Source of the DNA: Micromonospora sp. HNM0581
GTDB taxonomy: Bacteria; Actinomycetota; Actinomycetes; Mycobacteriales; Micromonosporaceae
Reading direction: 5' to 3'
Assembly: GCF_012726175.1 (NCBI RefSeq)
Contig: NZ_JAASAD010000003.1
Location: forward strand, 62,001-126,000
Length of the DNA: 64,000 nt
In this document: in pieces, positions 28,694 through 37,826 of the stretch
Layout: every line of letters starts with the position of its first letter
How positions within the stretch are numbered: position 1 is the stretch's first letter
Made by a program: the position numbers and the translations under genes
Notes under the pieces: generated by a model
Databases searched by the model: none
The model's input: only the letters and a program-made list of their open reading frames with translations
What the model was told of the DNA's origin: nothing

Positions 28694-29455
28694 CTATTCC
28701 GGGTCGGCCACCGCGACCAGCGCGGGCCGCAGCAGTCGCTCACCGACCTGGTAGCCCCGACGCATCACCTGCACGCAGGTCGGCTCGGTGACGTCTGCCG
28801 ACGTCTGGTGGGCCACCGCCTCGTGTCGCGTCGGGTCGAACGGATCGCCCTGCTCCCCGAACGGGGTCAGCCCGAACTTGCCGAGCGCGGCATTGAGCTG
28901 CTCGGCCACCGAACCGAACGGGCCGACCAGATCGCCGTGCTCCCGGGCCCGGTCGAGATCGTCCAGGATCGGCAGCAGCGCGGCGAGAACGGATCCGGTC
29001 GCCTGCTCGGTGACCAGGCCACGGTCACGCTCGACCCGCTTGCGGTAGTTGGCGTACTCAGCCGATACCCGCTGCACGTCGCGGGTACGCTCGTCCAACT
29101 CGGCGCGGACAGCCTCCAACTCGGCACCCGCCCCGTCGGCGGCAGGCTCGGCCGGCTCGCCGACCGGCTGCGCCGGAGCGTCCACGACCGGCGGCCCCTC
29201 GGTGGACGCGTCGCTGAGGGCGCTCGCCTCGACCTCTATCGAGTCGACCACCACCTCGGCTTCCTCGACCAGGCCCTCCGCCGGCACGTCCGGCCCGGCG
29301 TCGGCCGCGGTACCGTCGGGCTCACGGGTCTGACCGATCTTGCGGTTGTTGCGGATGACGACCCGCGGCGTGTCGCCGGTGGCCGGCTCGGACGCCGAGC
29401 CACCCGGCGCCGACCCGGTGTCATCCGGGTCGGCGGCTCGTGGCTTCTCCGTCAT
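28694..29455 (-). CDS. grpE: Nucleotide exchange factor GrpE
   Basis: Releases ADP from DnaK. 253 aa, longer than average because of an acidic, Ala/Pro-rich disordered N-terminus of about 110 residues. The long helix (ELEAVRAELDERTRDVQRVSAEYANYRKRVERD) and the beta-domain with HEAVAHQ and VMRRGYQVGERLLRPALVAV are intact. Starts 46 bp after the dnaK stop. Confidence 0.95.
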   Translation of the reverse strand: MTEKPRAADPDDTGSAPGGSASEPATGDTPRVVIRNNRKIGQTREPDGTAADAGPDVPAEGLVEEAEVVVDSIEVEASALSDASTEGPPVVDAPAQPVGEPAEPAADGAGAELEAVRAELDERTRDVQRVSAEYANYRKRVERDRGLVTEQATGSVLAALLPILDDLDRAREHGDLVGPFGSVAEQLNAALGKFGLTPFGEQGDPFDPTRHEAVAHQTSADVTEPTCVQVMRRGYQVGERLLRPALVAVADPE

Positions 29456-29501
29456 ACGACTCCCTCATCCCTCTGCCCGAGCGCTCGGGTGGCCCGGACC
29501 C

Positions 29502-31370
29502 TCACTTCTTGTCCTCGTCCACGATCTCCGCGTCGACCACGTCGTCCGCACCGGGCCGTGCGCCGCCGGCCTGCGTGCCACCGGGCGCACCGGCCGTGCC
29601 GGCCCCGGTGGCACCGCCTGCCTGGGTCTGCTCGGCCTGCTGGGCGTAGAGCAGCGAGCCCGCCTCCTGGGAAACCTGCGCGAGCTGCTCGTGCGCTGAC
29701 TTGATCTTATCGAGGTCGCTGCCACCGAGAGCACCGCGAAGCTCACCGAGAGCCTCGTTGAGCTTCTCGCGGTTCTCGGCCGGAAGCTTCTCGCCGTTCT
29801 CGGCGAGGAACTTCTCGGTCTGCCACTGCAGAGCCTCGGCCACGTTGCGGGTCTCGGCCTCCTCGCGACGGCGCTTGTCCTCGTCCGCGTGCTCCTCGGC
29901 GTCCCGGCGCATCCGCTCGATGTCGTCCTTGGGCAGCGAGGAGCCGCCCGTGATCGTCATCTTCTGTTCCTTGCCGGTGCCCAGGTCCTTGGCGTGCACG
30001 TTGACGATGCCATTGGCGTCGATGTCGAAGGTGACCTCGATCTGCGGTACGCCACGCGGAGCCGGCGGGAGACCGGTCAGCTCGAAGGTGCCGAGCTTCT
30101 TGTTGTACGCGGCGATCTCACGCTCGCCCTGGAAGACCTGGATCAGCACCGACGGCTGGTTGTCGTCGGCGGTGGTGAACACCTCGGAACGCTTGGTCGG
30201 GATGGTGGTGTTGCGCTCGATGAGCTTGGTGAAGATGCCGCCCTTGGTCTCGATGCCGAGGCTCAGCGGCGTCACGTCGAGCAGCAGGACGTCCTTGACC
30301 TCACCCTTGAGCACACCGGCCTGCAGGGCGGCACCCACCGCGACGACCTCGTCCGGGTTGACGCCCTTGTTGGGCTCCTTGCCGGTGAGCTGCTTGACCA
30401 GATCGGTCACAGCCGGCATCCGGGTCGAGCCACCGACGAGGATCACGTGTTCGACGTCGGAGACCTTGATCCCGGCGTCCTTCACTGCCTGCTCGAACGG
30501 GCCCTTGCAGCGGTCGAGCAGATCCTGCGTCATGCGCTGGAACTCGGCCCGGCTGAGGGTCACGTCCAGGTGCAGCGGACCGGCCGCACCGGCGGTGATG
30601 TACGGCAGGTTGATGTTGCTGGTGGTGGCGGCGGACAGCTCGATCTTCGCCTTTTCGGCGGCCTCCTTGAGCCGCTGCATCGCCATCTTGTCCTGCGACA
30701 GGTCGATGCCGTGCTCACCCCGGAAGGTCTTCACCAGGTGATCCATGATCCGCTGGTCCCAGTCGTCTCCGCCGAGGAGGTTGTCACCGCTGGTCGACTT
30801 GACCTCGATGACGCCCTCCGCCAACTCCAGCAGCGACACGTCGAAGGTGCCGCCACCGAGGTCGAAGACCAGGACGGTCTGCTCCTTGGAACCCTTGTCC
30901 AGCCCGTACGCCAGAGCCGCCGCGGTCGGCTCGTTCACGATCCGCAGCACGTTGAAGCCGGCGATCTCGCCAGCCTCCTTGGTGGCCTGACGCTGGCCGT
31001 CGTTGAAGTAGGCCGGGACGGTGATCACCGCGTCGGAGATCTGCTCGCCCAGGTAGGCCTCGGCGTCCCGCTTGAGCTTCATCAGCGTCCGGGCCGAGAT
31101 CTCCTGCGGGGTGTACTTCTTGCCGTCGATGTCGACGGACCAGCTGGTGCCGATCTCCCGCTTGACCGAGCGGATGGTCCGATCCGGGTTCGTCACCGCC
31201 TGACGCTTGGCGACCTCGCCGACGAGCACCTCGCCGTTACGGGCGAACGCGACGATCGAAGGGGTCGTCCGCGAGCCCTCAGCGTTGGCGATGACGGTGG
31301 GCTCACCGCCCTCCAGAACGCTGACGCAGGAGTTCGTCGTGCCGAGGTCGATACCGACCGCACGTGCCAT
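29502..31370 (-). CDS. dnaK: Chaperone protein DnaK (Hsp70)
   Basis: Central Hsp70 chaperone, 622 aa. ATPase domain with [17 protein letters not shown] at residues 5-21, the phosphate loops [13 protein letters not shown] and [10 protein letters not shown], the linker [15 protein letters not shown], the substrate-binding beta domain and helical lid, ending in a Gly/Ala-rich tail with the EIVDEDKK terminus resembling the EEVD-like bacterial end. The upstream region carries a HAIR box and a sigma-70-type promoter. First gene of the heat-shock operon. Confidence 0.98.
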   Translation of the reverse strand: MARAVGIDLGTTNSCVSVLEGGEPTVIANAEGSRTTPSIVAFARNGEVLVGEVAKRQAVTNPDRTIRSVKREIGTSWSVDIDGKKYTPQEISARTLMKLKRDAEAYLGEQISDAVITVPAYFNDGQRQATKEAGEIAGFNVLRIVNEPTAAALAYGLDKGSKEQTVLVFDLGGGTFDVSLLELAEGVIEVKSTSGDNLLGGDDWDQRIMDHLVKTFRGEHGIDLSQDKMAMQRLKEAAEKAKIELSAATTSNINLPYITAGAAGPLHLDVTLSRAEFQRMTQDLLDRCKGPFEQAVKDAGIKVSDVEHVILVGGSTRMPAVTDLVKQLTGKEPNKGVNPDEVVAVGAALQAGVLKGEVKDVLLLDVTPLSLGIETKGGIFTKLIERNTTIPTKRSEVFTTADDNQPSVLIQVFQGEREIAAYNKKLGTFELTGLPPAPRGVPQIEVTFDIDANGIVNVHAKDLGTGKEQKMTITGGSSLPKDDIERMRRDAEEHADEDKRRREEAETRNVAEALQWQTEKFLAENGEKLPAENREKLNEALGELRGALGGSDLDKIKSAHEQLAQVSQEAGSLLYAQQAEQTQAGGATGAGTAGAPGGTQAGGARPGADDVVDAEIVDEDKK

Positions 31371-31460
31371 CTTCGCTTCCTCGCTTCGTTACGTTGAGCA
31401 GGTGACGGGACCTCCCGTCTCGCTGTGCGACGTATGCCGTCCGCAGCGACCCACCTCAAG

Positions 31461-31479
31461 TTGAGTGACCTTGACTCAA
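31461..31479 (-). promoter_or_regulatory. HAIR operator (HspR box) of the dnaK operon
   Basis: TTGAGT-N7-ACTCAA, identical in core to the clpB site. It begins 91 bp upstream of dnaK and touches the -10 element. An extra TTGAGT half-site lies at 31514-31519, and a CTCAAG half-site abuts the box at 31455-31460. Confidence 0.9.
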
Positions 31480-31506
31480 TAGTGCCACGCTTCCGCCGAT
31501 CGTCAA
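31479..31506 (-). promoter_or_regulatory. Probable vegetative promoter of dnaK
   Basis: On the minus strand: TTGACG (-35, 31506-31501), a 16-bp spacer and CACTAT (-10, 31484-31479), immediately next to the HAIR box, so HspR binding would block polymerase. Confidence 0.55.
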
Positions 31507-31589
31507 GTCGGGGTTGAGTCAGATCGGCGCAACTCGCCAGTCTTGTCGACCGGTTGTCTTACCTTGTGTCGGTCGGGCACGCTTTAGCG

Positions 31590-33455
31590 GTGACGACGCA
31601 CGGCGATTCCGCCTCACCGTCCGGCGCGCCCGCCGTCGCAGCCCGCACCGGGTCCACCGGCGTCGGCGAGGACCGGCCCGCAGCCACCGGGGACGACACC
31701 CTTACGGACGCCCTGACCAACCTGCGCGCCGCGATCGGGGCGACCCGGTTTCCGCTCGCCCTGCCCTCGGCCGAAATGGCCACGCGTACCGTCGCTGCCC
31801 TCGCCGACCAACTCGACGACTACCTACTGCCCCGACTGGCCCGCCTCGACGCACCGTTGCTCGTGGTCGTCGGCGGTTCGACAGGCGCCGGCAAGTCGAC
31901 ACTGGTCAACAGCCTGGTGCAGGCCCGGGTCAGCGCCGCCGGGGTACTGCGACCCACCACCCGGTCCCCGGTGCTGGTCTGCAATCCGGCCGACTCGGCC
32001 TGGTTCCGCCGGGGCGAGTTGCTGCCCGGGCTCACCCGCACCAACCAGCCTGGCGACGATCCCCGCACCCTGCACCTGGTCACCGCGCCGGCACTTCCGC
32101 CGGGTCTGGCGTTCCTCGACGCCCCCGACATCGACTCCGTGGTGGACGCCAACCGGGCGCTGGCCAGCCAGCTGCTCGCCGCTGCCGACCTCTGGCTCTT
32201 CGTCACCACCGCCGCCCGGTACGCCGACGCCGTCCCGTGGGAGCTGCTGCACGGTGCCCGGGCCAGAGGTGCGGTACTCGCCCTGGTGCTCAACCGGGTG
32301 CCCGCGGAGGCGACCGACGAGGTGGCCGCCCACCTCGCCGAGATGCTGGCCGGGCAGGGCCTCGACGCCGCACCGCTGTTCGTGCTCCCGGAAACCTGGA
32401 TCGACGGGCAGGGGCTGCTACCGGGCCGCAGTACCGCGCCGCTTGCCGACTGGTTCGCCCGGCTCGCCGCCGACGCGGAGGCCCGCGCGTCGGTGGTCCG
32501 GCAGACGCTGGGCGGCGCCCTGGCCCTGCTGCAACCCACCGTCGAAGGCCTGGTCCTCGCCGTCGACGAGCAGGTCACCACCGCCGACGCGCTCGACGAC
32601 CGGGTACAGGCGGTGTACCGGGCAGCGAACCGGACGGTCGACCAGGGCCTGCGGGACGGCCGGCTGCTCCGGGGCGAGGTGCTCGCCCGCTGGCAGGAGT
32701 TCATCGGCACCAGCGACTTCTTCCGCACCCTCGAAGCACGTATCGGCCGACTACGGGACCGCGTCATGGCCACCCTCTCCGGCCGCCCGGCCCCGGCCGT
32801 GGAGCTACGGGACGCGATCGAGTCGCAGCTGGTCACCCTCCTGCGAGGGGTGGCCGCAGAGGCGGCCGAGCACGCGTACACCGCCTGGAAGGCACACCCC
32901 GCCGGTGCGGCGCTACTCGAACCCGACCTCGGCCGACACTCCGGCGACCTGCCGCAGCGCGCCGAGCGGCTGGTCCGCGACTGGCAGCGCGGCGTACTGG
33001 AACTGGTCCGGGCCGAAGGTGGCGACCGACGATTCGTGGCACGGACAGCGGCATACGCGGTCAACGCCACCGGGCTGGCCGTAATGATCGCGGTCTTCGC
33101 CTCCACCGCCTTCGTCCCGACCGGAATCGAGGTCGCCACCGGAGCCGGAACCACCCTCGCCGGCCAGGCGGTACTGCAAGCGATCTTCGGCGACCAGGCG
33201 GTGCGGACGCTCGCCAGAAGGGCCCGGGAGGATCTGCTGGAGCGGGTGACGGTGCTGCTCGACGACGAGGCGACCCGCTACCTCGCGCGGACCCGGCAGG
33301 CCCGACCGGCAGCCCGGACCGCGACGGCGTTGCGCCGATCAGCCGAACGGGTGGAAGCTGCCCGGCTGCGCAGTGGCTTCGCCGGCGCCGCACCGGTGCT
33401 CGACGTACCGACGACGGGCGTCGGCGCCCCAGTGACCGAGGGGGAACGGCCGTGA
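31590..33455 (+). CDS. Membrane-associated dynamin-like GTPase (first of pair)
   Basis: 621 aa. P-loop GGSTGAGKST at residues 95-104, switch II-like LDAPDIDSV, and a G4 position reading LNRVP, so the guanine-specificity NKxD motif is degenerate. A long helical middle domain follows, then a hydrophobic hairpin (TGLAVMIAVFASTAFVPTGIE and TTLAGQAVLQAI) near residues 490-540 and a basic tail. This order resembles bacterial dynamin-like proteins that remodel membranes. The GTG at 31590 is preferred over a TTG at 31554, though neither has a clear ribosome site. Its stop overlaps the second GTPase start. Confidence 0.72.
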   Translation: MTTHGDSASPSGAPAVAARTGSTGVGEDRPAATGDDTLTDALTNLRAAIGATRFPLALPSAEMATRTVAALADQLDDYLLPRLARLDAPLLVVVGGSTGAGKSTLVNSLVQARVSAAGVLRPTTRSPVLVCNPADSAWFRRGELLPGLTRTNQPGDDPRTLHLVTAPALPPGLAFLDAPDIDSVVDANRALASQLLAAADLWLFVTTAARYADAVPWELLHGARARGAVLALVLNRVPAEATDEVAAHLAEMLAGQGLDAAPLFVLPETWIDGQGLLPGRSTAPLADWFARLAADAEARASVVRQTLGGALALLQPTVEGLVLAVDEQVTTADALDDRVQAVYRAANRTVDQGLRDGRLLRGEVLARWQEFIGTSDFFRTLEARIGRLRDRVMATLSGRPAPAVELRDAIESQLVTLLRGVAAEAAEHAYTAWKAHPAGAALLEPDLGRHSGDLPQRAERLVRDWQRGVLELVRAEGGDRRFVARTAAYAVNATGLAVMIAVFASTAFVPTGIEVATGAGTTLAGQAVLQAIFGDQAVRTLARRAREDLLERVTVLLDDEATRYLARTRQARPAARTATALRRSAERVEAARLRSGFAGAAPVLDVPTTGVGAPVTEGERP

Positions 33456-35134
33456 CCGGCATGGGCGGACGCCTCCGCGAGGCGTTGCGAATCGCCGACG
33501 GGCGGGTGGACGCCGACCAGCTGATCGCCCGGCTGGAGGCGATACGGCGGTTCCTCGGCCTCGTCGACGGTCACCTGCCGGACACCCCGCTGGTGCCGGC
33601 CCGCACCCTGGTCGAACGCGCCGGGACCCGACTGACGCTCTCCCGCGACCACACCGTGGTGGCGCTGGCCGGAGCCACCGGCAGCGGCAAGTCGAGCCTG
33701 TTCAACGCGATGGCCCGGATGGAGCTGTCACCGGTCGGGGTACGCCGGCCCACCACCGGTGTCACCCACGCCTGCGTCTGGGGGCCACTCGACGGGGGTA
33801 CCCGACTGCTCGACTGGCTCGGCGTGCTGCCCCGTCACCGGTTCGTCCGGGAGAGCCTGCTCGACGGCGACGACGAGTCCACGCTGCACGGGCTGATCCT
33901 GCTCGACCTGCCGGACTTCGACTCGGTCGAACACGCCCACCGGCTGGAGGTGGACCGGCTGCTCGGCCTGGTGGACCTGGTGGTCTGGGTGGTCGACCCG
34001 CAGAAGTACGCCGACCGGGTGATGCACCGCAGCTACCTCCGCGAGTTCCGCAGACACCGCGACGTGACGGTGGTCGTGCTCAACCAGAGCGACCGGCTAC
34101 CTCCGGCCGAGGTGCCCCGGGTACTGGCGGACCTGCGTCGCCTGCTCGACGCGGACGGGCTGGACGGGGTACCGCTGCTGACCACCACGGTCGCCGATTC
34201 GGGGGGCCTGGAGCCGCTGCGGGCGGCATTGGAGCGCACCGTCGCCGAACGGCAGGCCGCACTGCGTCGTCTCTCCGGCGACGTCGACGCCGTCGTCGAC
34301 ACCCTGGACGACATGGTCGGCGAGCCCCGTACCGTGCTCGCCGCCGACGATCCCGCAGTGACGGCGTTGGACCGGGCCCTGTGCAGAGCGGCGGGAGTGC
34401 CGACCGTCGTGGCAGCGGTCGAACAGGCGTACCGGCATCGCGCCGCGGCGGCCACGGGCTGGCCGTTGCTGCGGCTGTGGCGGCGACTGCGGGCCGACCC
34501 GCTGCGTCGGCTACACCTGCCCGACCGGCGGACCGGTGACGACCCGGACGCCCTGGTCGCCGCCACCTCGGTACCCGAGCCCAGTGCGGCCGACAAGTCC
34601 GCACTGGCACTGGCCCTGCGGACAGTGGCTGATCGGGCCGGCGCCGGGCTGCCGAACGCGTGGCCGGAGGCGATGGCCACGGCGGCCCGGTCCCGCCTCG
34701 GCGACCTGCCGGACGCCCTGGATCGCGCGCTCGGCAACACCGATCTCGGCGTCGACCGTCCCCGTCTCTGGTGGCGGCTGGTCGGCGGGCTGCAGTGGCT
34801 GCTGACGCTTGCCTCGGTGGCCGGGCTGGGCTGGTTGGCCCTCGGCTACGTGGTGCAGGCACTCGGACTGCCGCAGTTGCGGCACCCGACCGTCGGTGAG
34901 GTGCCGGTACCGACCCTGCTGCTGCTCGGGGGACCACTGGTCGGGCTGGTCGTCGCGGCCGCGACCCGCCCGCTGGTGCGGTGGGCCGCCCGGCAGGCCC
35001 GTCGGCGGGCGGAGGCTCAGCTCACCCTGGCCGTGGCCGGTGTCAGTGAACAGCAGGTACTGGCCCCGGTCCGGGCCGTGATCGCCGCGCACGCCGACGC
35101 ACGTACGGTCCTCGAGGTCGCCCGCCACCGCTGA
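33452..35134 (+). CDS. Membrane-anchored GTPase (second of pair)
   Basis: 560 aa. P-loop GATGSGKSS at residues 74-82, G3 LDLPDFDSVEHAH, G4 LNQSD, then a helical region and two C-terminal transmembrane segments (LLTLASVAGLGWLALGYVV and TLLLLGGPLVGLVVAA) and an Arg-rich tail. All G motifs are better kept than in its partner. The GTG at 33452 overlaps the partner's TGA (GTGA), so the two are made in a fixed ratio and probably form a hetero-oligomer, as DynA/DynB do in Streptomyces; that analogy is inference. Confidence 0.75.
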   Translation: MTGMGGRLREALRIADGRVDADQLIARLEAIRRFLGLVDGHLPDTPLVPARTLVERAGTRLTLSRDHTVVALAGATGSGKSSLFNAMARMELSPVGVRRPTTGVTHACVWGPLDGGTRLLDWLGVLPRHRFVRESLLDGDDESTLHGLILLDLPDFDSVEHAHRLEVDRLLGLVDLVVWVVDPQKYADRVMHRSYLREFRRHRDVTVVVLNQSDRLPPAEVPRVLADLRRLLDADGLDGVPLLTTTVADSGGLEPLRAALERTVAERQAALRRLSGDVDAVVDTLDDMVGEPRTVLAADDPAVTALDRALCRAAGVPTVVAAVEQAYRHRAAAATGWPLLRLWRRLRADPLRRLHLPDRRTGDDPDALVAATSVPEPSAADKSALALALRTVADRAGAGLPNAWPEAMATAARSRLGDLPDALDRALGNTDLGVDRPRLWWRLVGGLQWLLTLASVAGLGWLALGYVVQALGLPQLRHPTVGEVPVPTLLLLGGPLVGLVVAAATRPLVRWAARQARRRAEAQLTLAVAGVSEQQVLAPVRAVIAAHADARTVLEVARHR

Positions 35135-35183
35135 CCGGACGCTGAACGTTCCTGGATACCACCGATCGGCGTAGGGTCGAGTC

Positions 35184-36404
35184 ATGGCCACGCCACAGAC
35201 CCCTTACGACGCGGTGCTACACGCCGCACGCGACGTGACCAAGCTCGACTCGGCCCTCGATGCGGAAATGCTCGGTGCGGCCCTACTCGGCAGCGTCTAC
35301 GAGGTCGCCGAGACGGACCGGGAGGCGGCGGTACGCGACTTCGTCGGCGGGTTCCTCGCCGCCACATCGAGACGACGGGCGGCTGCCGCGACGACGGTCC
35401 GGGCCGTCTTCGCGGCCCTCGTCCCGGACGCGGCCGGCGCGGACCGGGTACGGCCCGGCGCGACCGCACCGGCCTGGTGCGGGCAACTCGGGAAGGTGCA
35501 CGTCACCGGCACCTGGGCTTACGGCGACGTGTACGGAGACCAGACCTCCTACCTGGCGACATTCGCCTACGACGACGCCACGGGAGGGCCGGAACACGCC
35601 CTGGTCGCCCTGGTCGACCACAACATCGGCATCACCAAGGACGTGTTCGTCGGCGGTCCCGCTGGGCGGATCCTGGATCAGGTGCGGCAGTTGTGCGCCG
35701 ATGACGAGCTGACCTGGTTCCGGGAAGAGAGTCCGACCCGGATGCGCGATCAGGTGAGCCGTCACCTGGCCGTGACCGACCACCTGGGGCAGCTGCCGGG
35801 CGCCGCCTCACTGGCAACCGATCGGGCGCTCGTCGGGGCGCGGCTGGCGGTACTGCCGACCGCGACCGCACCGCCGCCCCGGCAGGCCGACGAACCACTA
35901 CCCGACGCCGAACGAGCTGCCGAGATCCGCCGGTTCCTGAGTTCACCGGACGCCGCCCGGACCGGACTGGACTCGGTCGACGACGCCGAGCTGGCCTCAC
36001 TGCACTTCTGTCTGGGGCTGCTGCTCGACCATGCGGCCACCTTCCCCGACGCCGACCCGCTGCGGTGGAGCCCCACCGTCGCCGGTCTGTTCCTGCTCGA
36101 CTGGGTGCACCGCCGGGCCGTCCTCGACATGGACGACGCGGCGATGCTGCCCCGGGTGCTGCGCGCCTGGGCCGGGTACGCGGCCCACCGGCGTGGTCTG
36201 CCCGAGTCGGCGGCCATCGCCACGGACGCCGCTATCGAGGAGATGGTGCCGGAGTTCGTCCGGCTCTACGCGACAGGTGAGCGGCGCAGCCCGGCCACCG
36301 CTGCGGTGGCCCAGTTGATGGCCGACGGTATCGATCCGGACGACCCGGCGGCTCTGGACGCCTGGATCGACGCCAACCGACACCGCCTCGCCGACGACAG
36401 CTGA
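35184..36404 (+). CDS. Conserved hypothetical protein, 406 aa
   Basis: Soluble protein, 50 bp after the GTPase pair and probably in the same operon. The N-terminal half includes GTWAYGDVYGDQTSYLATFAYDD and EHALVALVDHNIGITKDVFVGGPAG, a compact alpha/beta region; the C-terminal half is helical (LHFCLGLLLDHAATFPDADPLRWSP, FVRLYATGERRSPATAAVAQLM). No catalytic motif or family is recognised. Its position suggests a role with the GTPases, but nothing in the protein shows it. Confidence 0.68.
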   Translation: MATPQTPYDAVLHAARDVTKLDSALDAEMLGAALLGSVYEVAETDREAAVRDFVGGFLAATSRRRAAAATTVRAVFAALVPDAAGADRVRPGATAPAWCGQLGKVHVTGTWAYGDVYGDQTSYLATFAYDDATGGPEHALVALVDHNIGITKDVFVGGPAGRILDQVRQLCADDELTWFREESPTRMRDQVSRHLAVTDHLGQLPGAASLATDRALVGARLAVLPTATAPPPRQADEPLPDAERAAEIRRFLSSPDAARTGLDSVDDAELASLHFCLGLLLDHAATFPDADPLRWSPTVAGLFLLDWVHRRAVLDMDDAAMLPRVLRAWAGYAAHRRGLPESAAIATDAAIEEMVPEFVRLYATGERRSPATAAVAQLMADGIDPDDPAALDAWIDANRHRLADDS

Positions 36405-36417
36405 CGTACGCCCGCAC

Positions 36418-37311
36418 TCACCGCAGCTCCGTCCCCCCGGCAACCGGCCGGCACCGCTCCCGGAGGCGGATCCGTGCCCGCGCGCGGGCGCTGCGATTGC
36501 GCTCGGGTACGCCCGGTGGTGAGGATTCGGTGACGAGATCGGCCGGCGGAGGCGTCGGCGCGGAACCACCTCCGCTGGGGGAGACCGACGGACCTCCCGG
36601 CGCGGTGGGCTCGACACACGTCGGGGGGCCGCTCGACGCACTCGGGCCGGTCGTCGGCGTCGGCGTTGTCGGTCCGGCGGAGGCCGAAGGGGCATCCGAG
36701 GGACCCGGGTCGGCGGACGCTGACGGATCACCGGTCGGTTCGGCGGAGGCGGGTGGCGGGTCCGGGCCGGCGCTCGGCGTCGGTGAACCGCTCGTCGGGG
36801 CCGGTGACGGCGCGGGGGCCCGGGTCGGCTCGGGTGCCGGGCGAGGGGCGGGGGTGCTGGTGGGCGGCGGGATCGCCGGTGCGGCCGGCGGTGCGTCGGG
36901 GCGGCGGGCCGGCGTGTGCTCGACCGGGGTACCGACCGTCGTCAGCCGTGGCGTCGGCATCGTGGGGTCGACCGGTGCAGCCGCCGGCTCGACCGAGGGC
37001 ACGGCGGTCACGGTGGACGTCGGAGCACCGGTGGGTGCCGCCGGGACCACCACCGGACCGGCCGAGGGCGTCGGGATGAACGGTGTGCCGTCATCCGGCA
37101 GTGCCGTGCTGCCGATCGTCGCGGAGCCGGTGCTGATCGCTGCGAGCAGCGGCATCGAAGCCGTGCCGACGAGCAGTGCCACCGTCAGTAGGTAACCGCG
37201 GGCGGGCCCGGTGGTTCGGACAGCGCGATGGGCACCCACCACCCGGCGATAGCCGGGTGCGCGGTGCCGGCCGAGGATCGGCGTCCCGGGGCCTTCACCT
37301 GGTTCGGACAC
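36418..37311 (-). CDS. Pro/Ser/Thr-rich secreted or anchored protein
   Basis: 297 aa. After a short basic N-terminus, one hydrophobic segment (GYLLTVALLVGTASMPLLAAI) at about 38-58 acts as a signal or anchor. The rest is low complexity, dominated by PTP, PAP, SAGP and TPTPTTG runs, ending with a basic segment. Such regions are usually extracellular stalks and may be glycosylated. The GTG at 37311 has GAGGAG upstream. Convergent with the 35184 gene, 13 bp apart. No enzymatic domain. Confidence 0.6.
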   Translation of the reverse strand: MSEPGEGPGTPILGRHRAPGYRRVVGAHRAVRTTGPARGYLLTVALLVGTASMPLLAAISTGSATIGSTALPDDGTPFIPTPSAGPVVVPAAPTGAPTSTVTAVPSVEPAAAPVDPTMPTPRLTTVGTPVEHTPARRPDAPPAAPAIPPPTSTPAPRPAPEPTRAPAPSPAPTSGSPTPSAGPDPPPASAEPTGDPSASADPGPSDAPSASAGPTTPTPTTGPSASSGPPTCVEPTAPGGPSVSPSGGGSAPTPPPADLVTESSPPGVPERNRSARARARIRLRERCRPVAGGTELR

Positions 37312-37826
37312 CACGCACTCCTCGTCGTCACCTCTGGTCGAGGCCGCCCACCGGCGTCCCCGGCGGGCCTCGGAAGCTGCTCGACCCGCCGGATCAGCCT
37401 GAGACAGTGACTCTGTGTCAGCCAACCCCACACCGCGTGTCGACACGCGTATCTGGCTGAACGGTGACGAACCACCACCGGAACGGTCGTGCGTCGCTCG
37501 ACCCGGCTCTCCGGTGTTTCGGGTAACGAAGCGGGCCAGACGTCGGATGCGAGGCAGGCGGGGTGTGGGGCGACTCACCTCTGATGCGAAACTGGAGTCA
37601 CGGCGGCAGCGCAGCCGCGACCTCCGCGCACCCACGCGGTAGGCGCGACTGGGCACCGGCGCTCCCGAACCGGGTTCGGCCAGAATCCGGCTCATGCCGC
37701 GCGGCAACCTCTACCGGGGTCAGGCGCGGCCGCCAGGAACCGGTCCGGCACCAGCCGGGACGGGCGCACGAGTCGCGCGGCCGGGTGACCCCCCGGTGCC
37801 GACGCAGACACGACAGGGAGAGACGG
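37312..37826. other. 515-bp divergent leader between secreted protein and pdhA
   Basis: No convincing gene. It carries two inverted repeats (listed separately) and, further downstream, GGTGTTTCGGGTAACGAAG. This should hold the promoter of the dehydrogenase operon; the last 200 bp before pdhA is a long untranslated leader or contains a later promoter. Confidence 0.5.
37399..37449. promoter_or_regulatory. Two inverted repeats upstream of the dehydrogenase operon
   Basis: CTGAGACAG-N5-CTGTGTCAG (37399-37421, one mismatch) and the perfect 16-bp palindrome CGCGTGTCGACACGCG (37434-37449). They are candidate operators in the shared regulatory region. Confidence 0.45.

Noticed and set aside
31514..35134. 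A 1,206-codon open frame covering both GTPases
   Set aside because: Its first half is the wrong frame of the first GTPase; the P-loop and membrane segments of that protein are in another frame, and the second GTPase has its own overlapping GTG start.
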